Origin: an uncultured Chitinophagaceae bacterium | GTDB taxonomy: Bacteria; Bacteroidota; Bacteroidia; Chitinophagales; Chitinophagaceae | Assembly (NCBI GenBank): GCA_937862815.1 | Contig: CALMED010000038.1 | Location: forward strand, 90,155 to 154,154 | DNA length: 64,000 bases | Reading direction: 5' to 3' | Part shown: one piece after another, positions 1 to 9,300 of the stretch | Layout of the letters: each line of letters begins with the position of its first letter | How positions within the stretch are numbered: position 1 is the first letter of the stretch | Notes under the pieces: generated by a model | What the model was told of the DNA's origin: nothing | The model's input: only the letters and a program-made list of their open reading frames with translations | Databases searched by the model: none | Program-made: the position numbers and the translations under genes

Positions 1-1393
1 AAAACAGGCCCAGCAGGGGCAACGCCAGGCACCACACCACCCCCAGCAGCACCAGCTGCCACCAGCTGTGCAGGTTGCTCAGCTGTAACAGTCCGCCTGT
101 GGTTATCAGCACCCCGGTGAGGAGCAGCAGGCGGACGACCGACGCCCTCCGGGGCTGGAGCTGCCAGCGGCGGATGCACACCAGCAGCAGGGCGGTGGCC
201 ATGAACGACTGGGTGAACAGGGCCACTACGGCGGCGCCCAGCGCGTGGTAGCGGGGGATGAAAACGAGGTTGAGGCTCAGGTTGAGCACCACGGCGGCCG
301 CGGCGATCCACAGGTAGGTGCGCAGGCGGCGGTTGGCGGTGAGCAGGGTGCCGAAGATGTCAATGAGGAAGGCGGGCACCAGCACCAGCATGCCCCATTG
401 CAGCACGCGGGCGGCGGCGGGGTCCTGCCGGTGGTAGAGCAGTTCCTGTAAAAATGAACTGTGGAAAAAGAACACCACCCCCACCAGCACGGCTGCGGCC
501 AGCATCATGCGGAAGATTTTGTCCACCGTTTCGCGGATCACCTCGGGTTGCTGCAGGTGGCGGCTCCAGAAGGAGAGGAGGAAGCCCGCGGCCAGGTAGG
601 AGAGCACGGTGGCCGCGTCCACGAAGCGGTACATGGCGGCGTACTGCCCTGCCTGGGTGGGGTGGCCCGGCAGCAGGTTCAGCAGCACACCATCGGCCCG
701 GCTGTGGAGGAACATCATGAAGATGACGGCGGCAAAGGGCAGACTGCCGCTGATGATTTGCCCGATGGAGGAAGGCGGGGTATCGCCTCTTGCAGCCGGC
801 TTCAGGTAGATCAACAGGCCGGTGCCGGCCACCACGGCTGCGGTGGCCGCCAGCACCTGCCAGTGGGTAAATTGGTAGATGGTGAAGGGGGCGCCCGGCT
901 GCAGCAGATAAAACAGGCCCAGTGCGGGCGCCAGCAGCAGGAGTTTGTCCAGCACGCTCAGCAGCGAGCTGTAGCCGAACTGCTGCCGCGAGGAGAGCAC
1001 CGCCCGCAGGAAGCTGATCCAGCTGAGCAGGAGTTGCAGGAGGGTCAGTCCGGCCAGCAGCCGGGTGTCGCTCAGCCCCAGCAGGGTGCCCAGCCCCAGC
1101 ACCACTGCGGCGTAGAACCCGCTCAGCAGCAGTTTGTACAGCACGGCCTGCCGCAGCCAGTCGCGGTGTTCGGCACGGCGAACCGCCAGCTGCTGTTGCA
1201 CGAAGAGGGTGATGCCGGCGTCGGCCAGGATGTTGAAGATGAGGGTGAAGCTGAGGTAGGCGAAATAATGGCCATAGGCTTCGTAGCCCGCCAGCACCTG
1301 CACCTTGCGGTCAACGCCGAATATCCACAGCGGCTTCACCAGGAGGTTGAGCGCCACAAGCACCAGTACCGATCGGAACAGATAACTGACCAA
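1..1393 (-). CDS. Polysaccharide/oligosaccharide flippase, C-terminus off the left edge
   Basis: Reading leftward from about 1393 there is an open frame of about 464 codons that continues past position 1. It encodes repeated hydrophobic segments; the last visible one, near position 1-58, reads as leucine, valine and glycine rich membrane helix. Near the N-terminus the peptide contains FGVDRKVQVLAGYEAYGHYF, followed by an ADAGITLFVQQQLA segment, which resembles Wzx-type flippases of the MOP superfamily that move lipid-linked sugars across the inner membrane. The frame is closed by TAA seven codons... just upstream of the only plausible start, a TTG at 1393-1391. The Lrp-type regulator gene lies 18 bases upstream on the same strand, so co-transcription is possible. 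The family call rests on topology and partial similarity only; the end of the protein is not visible. Confidence 0.72.
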   Translation of the reverse strand, partial: MVSYLFRSVLVLVALNLLVKPLWIFGVDRKVQVLAGYEAYGHYFAYLSFTLIFNILADAGITLFVQQQLAVRRAEHRDWLRQAVLYKLLLSGFYAAVVLGLGTLLGLSDTRLLAGLTLLQLLLSWISFLRAVLSSRQQFGYSSLLSVLDKLLLLAPALGLFYLLQPGAPFTIYQFTHWQVLAATAAVVAGTGLLIYLKPAARGDTPPSSIGQIISGSLPFAAVIFMMFLHSRADGVLLNLLPGHPTQAGQYAAMYRFVDAATVLSYLAAGFLLSFWSRHLQQPEVIRETVDKIFRMMLAAAVLVGVVFFFHSSFLQELLYHRQDPAAARVLQWGMLVLVPAFLIDIFGTLLTANRRLRTYLWIAAAAVVLNLSLNLVFIPRYHALGAAVVALFTQSFMATALLLVCIRRWQLQPRRASVVRLLLLTGVLITTGGLLQLSNLHSWWQLVLLGVVWCLALPLLGLF

Positions 1394-1411
1394 GGGTTTA
1401 CGTTAATAGGT

Positions 1412-1888
1412 TCAGGATGCGGAAGGTGCCACCTGCACGTTCCGGTTAAAACTTTCTTCCAGCGAAATGAAGGTCTCGGTGCGTTCGATGCCCTTGATTT
1501 TCTGCAGGGCGTCGTGCAGTACGTAGCGCAGCTGGTTGATGTCTTTGCAGGCAATTTCGATGAACATGCTGTAATTGCCGGTGGTGTAGTTGAGCCGGAT
1601 GATCTCGGGAATCTTGCGCAGCTCTTTGGCCACGTTGTCGTACAGAGAACTTTTTTCGAGGAAGATGCCCACAAAGGCCGTGATGTCGTAGCCCAGCGCT
1701 TTTACGTCAACGTGCAGCCGCGTACCCCGCACAATGCCCAGTTCCTGCAGTTTCTTCATGCGTACGTGGATGGTGCCGCCCGATACAAAGAGTTTTTTGC
1801 CGAGATCGGCATAGGAGATCTCGGCATTGGCCATCATTTCCGACATGATCTGGTAGTCCAGTTTGTCAAGATTCAATTTGAGGGGCAT
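1412..1888 (-). CDS. Lrp/AsnC family transcriptional regulator
   Basis: This 158-residue protein has the standard Lrp/AsnC layout. Residues about 5-60 form the winged helix-turn-helix: LDKLDYQIMSEMMANAEISY is followed by DLGKKLFVSGGTIHVRMKKL, where the recognition helix sits. Residues about 70-150 form the RAM/effector domain, with the alternating beta-alpha pattern GYDITAFVGIFLE and a TGNYSMFIEI strand. Family members bind DNA as multimers and often sense amino acids; the ligand here cannot be read from sequence. Length is normal for the family. The upstream 100 bases are strikingly AT-rich, as expected for an autoregulated Lrp promoter. The flippase follows 18 bases downstream. Confidence 0.93.
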   Translation of the reverse strand: MPLKLNLDKLDYQIMSEMMANAEISYADLGKKLFVSGGTIHVRMKKLQELGIVRGTRLHVDVKALGYDITAFVGIFLEKSSLYDNVAKELRKIPEIIRLNYTTGNYSMFIEIACKDINQLRYVLHDALQKIKGIERTETFISLEESFNRNVQVAPSAS

Positions 1889-1994
1889 TTGCAGGATTCT
1901 TTTTGAATGAATAATAGATCATGGATCAAATATTTGAATAAATTCGAAACTTTCAAAATTTTACTTGAAAAATTTGCAAGGAATCGTGAATGTG

Positions 1995-2023
1995 TTGTAA
2001 CATTGCACTGTCAACGTTCTTTG
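1995..2023 (+). promoter_or_regulatory. Bacteroidota-type promoter for the structured RNA
   Basis: A TTG at 1995-1997 is followed after 18 bases by GTTCTTTG at 2016-2023, which matches the TTTG half of the Bacteroidota -33 TTG / -7 TAnnTTTG consensus. The predicted start falls about 2028-2034, right before the 5' strand of the RNA's closing stem at 2034. The first two bases of the -7 box deviate, so the call is moderate. Confidence 0.5.
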
Positions 2024-2033
2024 AACAACATAC

Positions 2034-2214
2034 TGTGGGGTGATGAAATTTTTGGCAGACATGCCCTCTCGTCTCGGGGGTGGGGATCACAGGATAAACG
2101 CAGCATAGAGCCGACGTATCCCGGTGCAAACCGGGGGTAAGCCGACCAGGGTTGACCACTAAACTTTGTACTGCAGCTAACTGCCCCGTGGAGGTTCGAC
2201 TCCTCCCCCTACAG
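2034..2214 (+). ncRNA. Structured RNA with tRNA-like acceptor, D-arm and T-arm
   Basis: The ends fold like a tRNA. TGTGGGG (2034-2040) pairs with CCCTACA (2207-2213), seven pairs including one G-U. GGAGG/CCTCC (2190-2194, 2202-2206) closes a canonical T-loop TTCGACT. ATG/CAT (2043-2045, 2060-2062) closes a D-loop containing GG, as in class II tRNAs such as tRNA-Leu. CCCTC/GGGGG (2064-2068, 2076-2080) sits at the anticodon-arm position, but its loop TCGTCTC has C where U33 is expected. About 109 bases separate this arm from the T-arm, against about 5-20 in tRNA. That insert holds a hairpin CCCGGT-GCAA-ACCGGG (2120-2135, GNRA loop) and a possible closing GGGG/CCCC (2082-2085, 2184-2187). It is too short for tmRNA and has no recognisable tag frame. 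A promoter and a strong terminator flank it. No known class was recognised. Confidence 0.6.
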
Positions 2215-2242
2215 CTTTTCTCAATTGTTTTTCTCATGCTTG

Positions 2243-2273
2243 GCCGGCAGATGTCTATCTGCCGGCTTTTTTT
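2243..2273 (+). terminator. Rho-independent terminator after the structured RNA
   Basis: GCCGGCAGAT (2243-2252) and ATCTGCCGGC (2257-2266) form a perfect ten-pair stem with a four-base loop, followed by seven T. It ends the transcript of the tRNA-like RNA about 30 bases past its acceptor stem. Confidence 0.9.
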
Positions 2274-2331
2274 ATGTGCCGCCCCGCCGGAACGGGCACC
2301 GGTACATCTCCCCCGCATGGCTGAACCTGGA

Positions 2332-2646
2332 TTACAGGAAACTATAGATCATCACAATAAAAATTCCCAGGAACACACACGCCAGCCCGGCAATGAACAG
2401 CCAGAGGGTTTTCTGGTAATAGATTTCCGTTTTTTCGCGGGGGTACCGCATGTTGAGGATGCGGTACAGTACGATCAGCAGCAGTACCACGCTGCCGGTG
2501 AGACTGAACAGCGACACCACATCCCGCAGGCGGGTGATGCTGGAGGGGTAGGGTACCCAGGAAATGGCGAAGTTGAGGATGAAACCCAGCAGGATGCCGG
2601 TTGCGGTGACCATGGGCTGCCGGTAGCTTTGAATTTTATCGTCCAT
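2332..2646 (-). CDS. Small multi-pass membrane protein of unknown function
   Basis: The frame encodes about 104 residues with three hydrophobic segments: PMVTATGILLGFILNFAISW, a VVSLFSLTGSVVLLLIVLY stretch, and LWLFIAGLACVFLGIFIVMI near the end. A short charged loop with YPREKTEIYYQ lies between the second and third. I chose the start MDDKIQ at 2646; an upstream ATG at 2679 would add eleven residues, but a TATCTTCC promoter-like box overlaps it. No enzymatic motif is visible and no family name was recognised. It lies opposite the structured RNA's terminator and convergent to it, and diverges from the PHP-domain gene. Confidence 0.7.
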   Translation of the reverse strand: MDDKIQSYRQPMVTATGILLGFILNFAISWVPYPSSITRLRDVVSLFSLTGSVVLLLIVLYRILNMRYPREKTEIYYQKTLWLFIAGLACVFLGIFIVMIYSFL

Positions 2647-2767
2647 AAGCTGAATGCTTGCAGGTGGAAGATAGGACATTCTGCCGGCGGGAGCCGTTCT
2701 ACTTACAATTTTTTCATTTTCCCCGCTGCCCGATTTGGTCTACCTTTTCCATCTCAACTGTACGGTC

Positions 2768-3883
2768 GTGAAATACTTGTTTCTTTTTGCCTTCAGCTAC
2801 GCCACACAGGCCGCCGCCCAGGGACACAGCCATGCCCTGGGCCGCGCCCTCCGATTTCCCGATGTGCCGGGCTTTGTTACCTTAACAACCGATCTGCACC
2901 AGCACACCGTCTTTTCCGATGGCAGCGTGTGGCCCGATATCCGGGTGATGGAGGCCCTGATGGACGGCCTGGATGCCATCTCCCTCACCGAGCACCTGGA
3001 ATACCAGCCCCACAAAGCCGACCTGCCGCACCCCGACCGTAACCGCTCCTACCAGCTGGCTCTGGCCGAAGCCAAAGACCACCGGCTGCTCATCGTCAAC
3101 GGCTCGGAAATCACCCGCCGCATGCCGCCCGGCCACTGCAACGCCATCTTCCTGAGCGATGCCAACCAGCTGCTGATAGGCGATTCGCTGGAGGTCTTCC
3201 GCAAGGCAAAGGAACAGGGCGCCTTCGTGTTCTGGAATCACCCGCACTGGACGGCCCAACGCCGCGATGGCGTAGCCACCCTCACGCCCTTTCACCGGCT
3301 GCTCATCCGCGAAGGACTGCTGCACGGCATTGAAGTGGTGAACGAACACACCTATTCCGAAGAAGCCCTGCAGTTGGCCCTCGACCACAACCTCACCATC
3401 ATGGGTACCAGCGACATCCACCGGCTCATTGACTGGGAATTTGACGTGCCCAAAGGCGGTCACCGCCCCATCACCCTGGTATTTGCCAACGAACGCACCG
3501 AAGCATCCCTCAAAGAAGCGCTCATTGAACGCCGCACCGTAGTGTTTTTTAAAAACATGCTCATCGGCCGCAGCCGGGAACTGCTGCCCCTGCTGCAGCA
3601 ATGCATCACCGTTGTAAAAGCACAATACCCCGCCCGGGCAGATGTACTCGCCGTAACGCTGGAAAACAAATCCAGCGTGGAACTGGTGCTTCGCAATGAA
3701 TCGTCCTTCCGCTTTCATACCGACGGCGACCTGCTGATCCTGCCGCCCGGTGCCACCCGCACCGTGGAGGTAAAAACGCTTACGCGCCTTTCGTCGCTTG
3801 AGCTGCGCTTCCGCGTGCTGTCGGCCGTGGAAGCCCCGCGGCAGCACCCGCTGCTGGTGCTCCCCGTTACGCCGGCAAAATGA
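2768..3883 (+). CDS. Secreted PHP-domain metal-dependent phosphoesterase-like protein
   Basis: The protein of about 371 residues begins with a short signal-like segment, KYLFLFAFSYATQAAAQ, and then the PHP signature TDLHQHTVFSDGSVWP. Further metal ligands are the SLTEHLEY segment, VNGSEITR, WNHPHW, EVVNEHTY and a late TSDIH. PHP proteins hydrolyse phosphoesters with a di- or trinuclear metal site; the substrate is unknown. Roughly the last 120 residues form a beta-rich tail with VLAVTLENKSSVELVLRNES and no catalytic motif. No ATG fits: the longest frame opens with TTG at 2735, but GTG at 2768 gives a clean signal peptide and follows TACCTTTT, a promoter-like box. Export suggests periplasmic or surface action. 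Confidence 0.85.
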   Translation: MKYLFLFAFSYATQAAAQGHSHALGRALRFPDVPGFVTLTTDLHQHTVFSDGSVWPDIRVMEALMDGLDAISLTEHLEYQPHKADLPHPDRNRSYQLALAEAKDHRLLIVNGSEITRRMPPGHCNAIFLSDANQLLIGDSLEVFRKAKEQGAFVFWNHPHWTAQRRDGVATLTPFHRLLIREGLLHGIEVVNEHTYSEEALQLALDHNLTIMGTSDIHRLIDWEFDVPKGGHRPITLVFANERTEASLKEALIERRTVVFFKNMLIGRSRELLPLLQQCITVVKAQYPARADVLAVTLENKSSVELVLRNESSFRFHTDGDLLILPPGATRTVEVKTLTRLSSLELRFRVLSAVEAPRQHPLLVLPVTPAK

Positions 3884-3920
3884 GAACGCGTGTACGCATG
3901 CGTGGTCGCCGCCCGGTTCC

Positions 3921-3928
3921 TACCTTTG
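3921..3928 (+). promoter_or_regulatory. TAnnTTTG promoter element of trmB
   Basis: TACCTTTG ends six bases before the ATG at 3935. In Bacteroidota this box is centred near -7, so the transcript should be leaderless or nearly so. Its position decides the trmB start against the longer frame that opens at 3890. Confidence 0.6.
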
Positions 3929-3934
3929 CGGCCC

Positions 3935-4666
3935 ATGGGCCAGAAAAAACTCATCCGCTTTGCCGAACTGGAAACCTTTCCCAATGTGCTGCAGTATCCC
4001 AACGGTATGCAGGGACAATGGCCGGCTTTTTTCAACAACGACCATCCCCTCACCCTCGAGCTGGCCTGTGGCAAAGGGGAATACGCCGTGGGGCTGGGAC
4101 GGATGTACCCGCAGCGCAACTTCCTGGGGGTGGATCAGAAAGGCAACCGCATCTGGGTAGGCGCCCGCACCGCCCTGCGGGACGGATTGCACAACGTGGC
4201 GTTTCTGCGCACGCAGATGGACCGGATTGATCAGTATTTCGCTCCCGGTGAAGTGGCGGAAATCTGGCTCACGTTCCCCGATCCGCAGCTGCGCTGCTCC
4301 AAACACAAAAAACGCCTCACTCATCCCAAGTACCTGCGGCTTTACCGGTCCTTCCTCCAGCCCGGCGCCCGCATCCACCTCAAGACCGATTCGCCCGTGC
4401 TCTACCGCTTTACCCGGGAGGTGATCCGCATGTTCGATCTTCCGCTGCACACCGATTTTGACGATGTGTACGCCGTGTCCAACCCCGCCCCAGAGCTTTG
4501 CATCAAAACACATTACGAGGCACTCGATATTGCCGGCAGCAACCGTGTGCATTACCTCTGCTTTGGCCTCTCCGACAGGCTCAGCGACCTGGAAAAGGAC
4601 CGCTTGTTGAAAGAGTGGGTGTTTGAAAATGAGTCGGACAGCCCGGAAAAACAACCAACGGTTTAA
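3935..4666 (+). CDS. trmB: tRNA (guanine-N7-)-methyltransferase
   Basis: TrmB transfers methyl from S-adenosylmethionine to N7 of G46 in the variable loop of tRNAs. The 243-residue product shows the Rossmann SAM-binding motif LELACGKGEYAVGLGRMYP, then FLGVDQKGNRIWVGA, and the family signature IWLTFPDPQLRCSKHKKRLT followed by the RLYRSFL segment. These are the conserved TrmB landmarks in correct order and spacing. I start at the ATG at 3935 (MGQKKLIRF) because a TACCTTTG box lies just before it; the longer frame from 3890 adds non-conserved residues. DUF5522 and an alkyltransferase-like gene follow on the same strand. Confidence 0.96.
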   Translation: MGQKKLIRFAELETFPNVLQYPNGMQGQWPAFFNNDHPLTLELACGKGEYAVGLGRMYPQRNFLGVDQKGNRIWVGARTALRDGLHNVAFLRTQMDRIDQYFAPGEVAEIWLTFPDPQLRCSKHKKRLTHPKYLRLYRSFLQPGARIHLKTDSPVLYRFTREVIRMFDLPLHTDFDDVYAVSNPAPELCIKTHYEALDIAGSNRVHYLCFGLSDRLSDLEKDRLLKEWVFENESDSPEKQPTV

Positions 4667-4723
4667 ACAAAAACAACCTCGCCGGAGTTATTACCTTTAA
4701 TTCGCGGCCTGAACAGCGAAAAC

Positions 4724-4939
4724 ATGAAAAAACTGGCAGAAGGAACCGATTATTACTACGATCCCTGTGGAAACATCGTGCTCACCGAGCATTACCATCT
4801 GGAGAAAGGGTATTGCTGCGGGCACGGTTGCCGGCACTGTCCCTTTGACTACGAAAATGTTTCCCCCACGCGTCGTACCTTGCTGCTGCAAGAACGGCAG
4901 CATGCCCAAAATGAGCCAACCACTTCCCCAAAAAAGTAA
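4724..4939 (+). CDS. DUF5522 cysteine-rich small protein
   Basis: This 71-residue protein carries DYYYDPCGNIVLTEHYHLEK followed by GYCCGHGCRHCPFDY. The DPxGN, YHLxxGxCCGxGCRHCP pattern is that of the DUF5522 family, which also occurs in eukaryotes. The four clustered cysteines and histidines suggest metal binding, but no function is established. A TTACCTTTA box lies upstream at about 4690. The following gene's start lies inside its last 30 bases, so the two are probably co-translated. Confidence 0.88.
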   Translation: MKKLAEGTDYYYDPCGNIVLTEHYHLEKGYCCGHGCRHCPFDYENVSPTRRTLLLQERQHAQNEPTTSPKK

Positions 4940-5291
4940 ACTGCCCCTCGCCGGCGCTGCCCGCGATTATTCTTTTTTTGAAGACGTGTACGATGTCGTA
5001 CGCCAGGTGCCCCGGGGTCGTGTAACCAGCTATGGCGCCATTGCCGCTTACCTGGGTACCAAACTCTCCGCCCGCATGGTGGGCTGGGCCATGAACGGCT
5101 CTCACCGCATCCTGCCACCGGTACCCGCCCAGCGGGTGGTGAACCGCAACGGTATGCTCACGGGCAAACATCATTTTGAAACACCCACACAGATGGAAGA
5201 ATTGTTGCGGGCAGATGGGGTGGAAGTGAAAAATGATACCGTGGTGGATTTTGCACAGCGGTTCTGGGATCCGGCGGTGGAGCTGGGATAA
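4911..5291 (+). CDS. Alkyltransferase-like (ATL/MGMT-family) DNA-binding protein
   Basis: The protein of about 126 residues has the C-terminal MGMT fold: DVVRQVPRGRVTSYGAIAAY (helix-turn-helix with the arginine finger region), ARMVGWAMNG, and the active-site loop. The loop reads PVPAQRVVNRNG where methyltransferases have PCHRVV, so the acceptor cysteine is replaced by alanine. Alkyltransferase-like proteins lack this cysteine, flip O6-alkylguanine and recruit nucleotide excision repair. Repair recruitment is therefore inferred, not alkyl transfer. Starts at 4902 and 4911 are both possible; I use 4911 (MSQPLP). The gene overlaps the end of DUF5522 by about 29 bases. Confidence 0.88.
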   Translation: MSQPLPQKSKLPLAGAARDYSFFEDVYDVVRQVPRGRVTSYGAIAAYLGTKLSARMVGWAMNGSHRILPPVPAQRVVNRNGMLTGKHHFETPTQMEELLRADGVEVKNDTVVDFAQRFWDPAVELG

Positions 5292-5356
5292 ACCCCGGCA
5301 ATACCCGTCGCCGGCAGCACCATCTTCTCAGTGGCGGCTGTTTGCGTCATGCCCCT

Positions 5357-6136
5357 TTACAGCCATCCCGCCCCCAGTGCCAGCGATACCACTATCAGCA
5401 GCACCGCCACCACCACCTGTACAAAGTGCAGCGTTACTTTTTTGAGCAGCCGGTTGCCCAGCAGGGCGCCGGCAATGGCAGCCCCGGTGGCGCAGAGAAC
5501 CAGTATCAGGTTGTCCTGCAGCGGCACCGCCTTCAGCCGGGTGGCATACACCCCCAGCCGGGTGAAGTCCACAAAAGCCGACACCACCACCGCTGTGCCG
5601 ATGAACGCCTCTTTGGAAAGACCGGCCCGGATCAGGAAGGCGCTGCGGAGGGCGCCCTGGTTGCCCGAGAGCCCGCCGAAAAAGCCACTCAGCGCACCGC
5701 CGAGCGGCAGCTTGCCGGCTCCAAACTGCAGGTTGCGCAGGGCCGGCACCAGGTCCATCAGGGCAAAAAAGATCAGCAGCAGGGCTACGGTAAACTTCAC
5801 CGGGTACACGGCGATGGTACGTCCAAAAGCGGTGTACGAAAATAGCGGAGCCATGCTGCTGAGTCGCAGCAACAGCCACGCCCCCGGCAGGGCAAACACC
5901 ACGGCGGGAATACCAAATCGCAGCAAGACCCCGCCGTTGGCCTGCCGCCCTACCAGGGTCAGCTTAAAGAGGTTGTTGAAAAAATGCACCACGCCGGTCA
6001 GCGCAATGGCCAGCTCGGCGGGGAAATACAGCATCATCACGGGCGTGAGCAGGGTGCCCAGCCCAAAACCGGAGAAGAAGGTGAGCACGGCCGTGGCAAA
6101 AGCGGCCAGTGAAATGATGACATATTCCAGTTCCAT
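5357..6136 (-). CDS. TauE/SafE family sulfite/organic anion permease
   Basis: The 259-residue protein is almost entirely membrane segments, about eight, in the TauE/SafE pattern. Near the N-terminus it has LTFFSGFGLGTLLTPVMMLY, and the internal repeat gives SGFFGGLSGNQGALRSAFL in the second half. Members export or import sulfite, sulfonates and other small anions; the substrate here is unknown. I start at MELEYV (6136), because the 31 residues upstream are not hydrophobic and a TACATTTA promoter-like box lies just before this ATG. Adjacent genes run convergently or divergently, so no operon partner is suggested. Confidence 0.9.
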   Translation of the reverse strand: MELEYVIISLAAFATAVLTFFSGFGLGTLLTPVMMLYFPAELAIALTGVVHFFNNLFKLTLVGRQANGGVLLRFGIPAVVFALPGAWLLLRLSSMAPLFSYTAFGRTIAVYPVKFTVALLLIFFALMDLVPALRNLQFGAGKLPLGGALSGFFGGLSGNQGALRSAFLIRAGLSKEAFIGTAVVVSAFVDFTRLGVYATRLKAVPLQDNLILVLCATGAAIAGALLGNRLLKKVTLHFVQVVVAVLLIVVSLALGAGWL

Positions 6137-6344
6137 CCTGTAAATGTAGGACCTGGAAACCGGGCATCCAACCTGCCTCGGGGAATTACCGGCATGCAGG
6201 TGCACAATCACCTGCACATGCGTAAGCAAACCGGCACACCCGGGCCTGCTGTGACCCCGGCACCGGTTCTCCGGCGCAATCTCATTTCAATATTTTGTGG
6301 GTGATTTTGAAAACTGCCGTACCTTTTCTCCTCAATTGCTTTTC

Positions 6345-9300
6345 ATGAAATTGTGCTTTTCCTCCTTTTGCCTGCTCGTGGCCTTTACGTCACTGGCACA
6401 GTCCAAACCCGATTCCACAAAGAAGGATACGGTTCCCCATACCAAATTTGCGAGCCTGCCGCTTAAACCCGAACGGCAGATCCGCTTCACCACCACGGAA
6501 GGTACCTGGATGAGCGTGGATGTGAGTCCGGACGGCTCCACCATCGCCTTCGACCTGCTGGGCGATATCTACACCGTACCCCTCACCGGTGGCAAAGCCA
6601 CCCCCGTTACCAAAGGCATGGCGTACGAAACCCACCCGCGTTTCAGTCCCGACGGAAAGAAAATTCTCTTTACCAGCGACCGCAGCGGCAGCGACAATAT
6701 CTGGTACATGGACCTGGAAAAGAAGGATACCATCCAGCTCACCAAAGACCGCACCGATGATTTCCCTTCGGCCGTATGGGCCCCCGACGGCAACTACATC
6801 ATTGCCTCCAAAGGCCGCCGCATTCCCAAGCTGTGGCTCTACCACAAAGACGGGGGCGGGGGCATCCAGCTCAACACCGACCCGGCCGGCATAAAAACCA
6901 TTGACCCCTTTGTAAGTCCCGACGGGCGCACCATCTACTTCAGCCAGCGCAGCGGATCCTGGAACTACAACGCGTTGTTACCGCAATACCAGGTGGGCAG
7001 CTACGATCGTGAAAAGGGCATTCTGAGTACGCTCACCACCCGCTACGGAAGCGCCTTTACGCCCACCCTCAGCAAAGACGGCCAGTGGATGGTGTACGGC
7101 AGCCGGTATGAAGACAAGACCGGCCTCGTACTCCGCAACATGAAGACCGGCGACGAGCGCTGGCTGGCCTACCCCGTGCAGCGCGATGAGCAGGAGAGCA
7201 TTGCCCCGCAGGGTGTATTGCCTGGTATGGCCTTTACGCCCGACAGTAAATTTTTAGTGGCCAGCTATGGCGGTAAAATCTGGAAGCTGCCGGTGGATGG
7301 CAGTCCGGCAGTGGAGATCCCCTTCGAAGCCGACCTGCAGCTGGAGATGGGCCCGCGCCTCTACTTCAACTACGCGATTAAAGATACCAGTCACAAGCTG
7401 GCCACCCAGGTACGCGATGCCACGCCCAGCCCCGACGGAAAGCAGCTCGCCTTCACCGTGCTCAACCGCCTGTACGTGATGGACTATCCCAACGGCACCC
7501 CCCGCCGCGTAACCAATCATACTTTCACTGAAGCCATGCCGGCCTGGAGCCCCGATGGAAAAAACCTGGTGTTTGTCACCTGGGACGAGCAGGAGGGCGG
7601 TCATCTCTGGAAAGCCGCTTTTGGCAAGACCACAGCCGTAACACGTCTCACCCGGGAGCCCGCTTTTTACATGCAGCCGGCCTGGAGTTACAACAACCGC
7701 ATCGCCTTTTTCCGCGGACCCAAACGCCTCTTTAAAGATGCCGAAGATCCTTTTTACAGCGGCGCTGAAGGCGAACTGGTGTGGACGGGTCCCAACGGCG
7801 GGGCCATCACGAAAATTGATAATGCCAACAACCGCGGCAATGTGCATTTCACCCGCGATACCACCCGGGTATTCCTGAATGCGCCGGGCGGGCAGCTCAT
7901 TTCCATCCGGTGGGATGGCACCGACTCCAAAACGCATGTACGCATCAGCGGTATCACCACCTATGGGTCGGTGGCCGATGCGCATGATCACAGTCATGGC
8001 AGTCAAGACCAGACCGTTTCCACTCCCGTCAACTATGTGATGGGGCGTCCCGTTATGGCGGCTGATCCGGTTAACTTCTGCATGCTGCCCGAAGGCGCCA
8101 GTGGCCGCGAGCCGCAGAACATGCCCACGTCGGCCAGCACCATCCTCATGGCGCCGGTGGGCAACCAGGCCCTGGCACAGGTAAACAACAACGTATACAT
8201 CGTCACCATCCCCGAAACGGGCAAAGTGCCTTCCATCAACGTGGGAGAGCCAACAGCCAGCAGCTTTCCCAGCCGCCAGCTCACCACCATCGGCGGGGAG
8301 TTTCCCGCCTGGGAGGCCAACGGTAAAAAGGCGCACTGGAGCCTGGGCAACGGCCACTGGGTATATGATACCGAGCGGGCCCGCTTTGTGGAAGACTCGG
8401 TGAAGGAGGCCAAAAAGCTGGAAGCTAAACGTAAAGCCGACAGCGTGACGGCGCTCCTCCAACTGGGTCCCGAAGCCAGGAAGATAGCCGACTCGCTGGC
8501 AAAGTTCCGCGCCGATTCCATTGCCGCCATCCTGAAAGCCGACACCGCCCGGGCCAGCCGCGAAAAGCTGGAAGCCGAAGCCCGGAAGCGGGCCGAGAAA
8601 TACTGGCCGGAAGAAACCCAGGTGAAAGTCTTCTTCCCCAAAGACCAACCCGCCGGGAGCATCCTGCTCACCAATGCCCGCATTGTGACCATGAAGGGCG
8701 ACGAGGTGCTCGAAAACGCCGACCTCCTCATTGTGAACAACCGCATCCGCGCCATCGGCAAGCGGGGTACGTTGGAAGTGCCGCCGGGCACGAAGGAGGT
8801 GGATTGTACGGGCAAGACCATTACGCCCGGCTTTGTGGATACCCATGCCCACATGTGGCCTTTCTGGGGCTTGCATAAGAATACCGTCTGGCTCTATGCC
8901 GCCAACCTGGCTTACGGCGTTACCACCACCCGCGATCCGCAAACGGCCACCACCGACGTGCTCACCTATGGTGATCTGGTGGAAGCCGGCATGATGCCCG
9001 GCCCGCGGGTGTACAGCACGGGTCCCGGTGTGGGCTTCTGGATGTACAACCTCAAAGACCTGGAGCAGACCCGCAACGTGCTGCAGCAATACAGCAAATA
9101 TTACAACACCCAGTACATCAAGATGTACCTCGTAGGCAACCGCCAGCACCGCCAGTGGGTGATCATGGCGGCGAAGGAACAGCAGCTGATGCCCACCACG
9201 GAGGGCGGGCTGGATTACAAACTCAACATCACCCAGTTGTTTGACGGGTACCCCGGGCACGAGCATTCGCTGCCCATCTTCCCCCTGTATGGCGATGTTA

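Noticed and set aside
461..1906. Long plus-strand frame of 481 codons
   Set aside because: It is antisense to the flippase and Lrp genes. Its composition is Gln, His and Gly rich with no membrane or domain organisation, as expected of the complement of GC-rich coding DNA.
2081..2189. Cobalamin or other known riboswitch in the structured RNA insert
   Set aside because: GGTGCAAACC and AAGCCGACCAGG recall pieces of a B12 aptamer, but the required order, the B12 box and a downstream gene in the right orientation are missing.
2034..2214. tmRNA or 6S RNA
   Set aside because: It has no tag reading frame or pseudoknot-sized length for tmRNA, and its halves are not complementary as in 6S RNA. The T-arm argues for a tRNA-like RNA.
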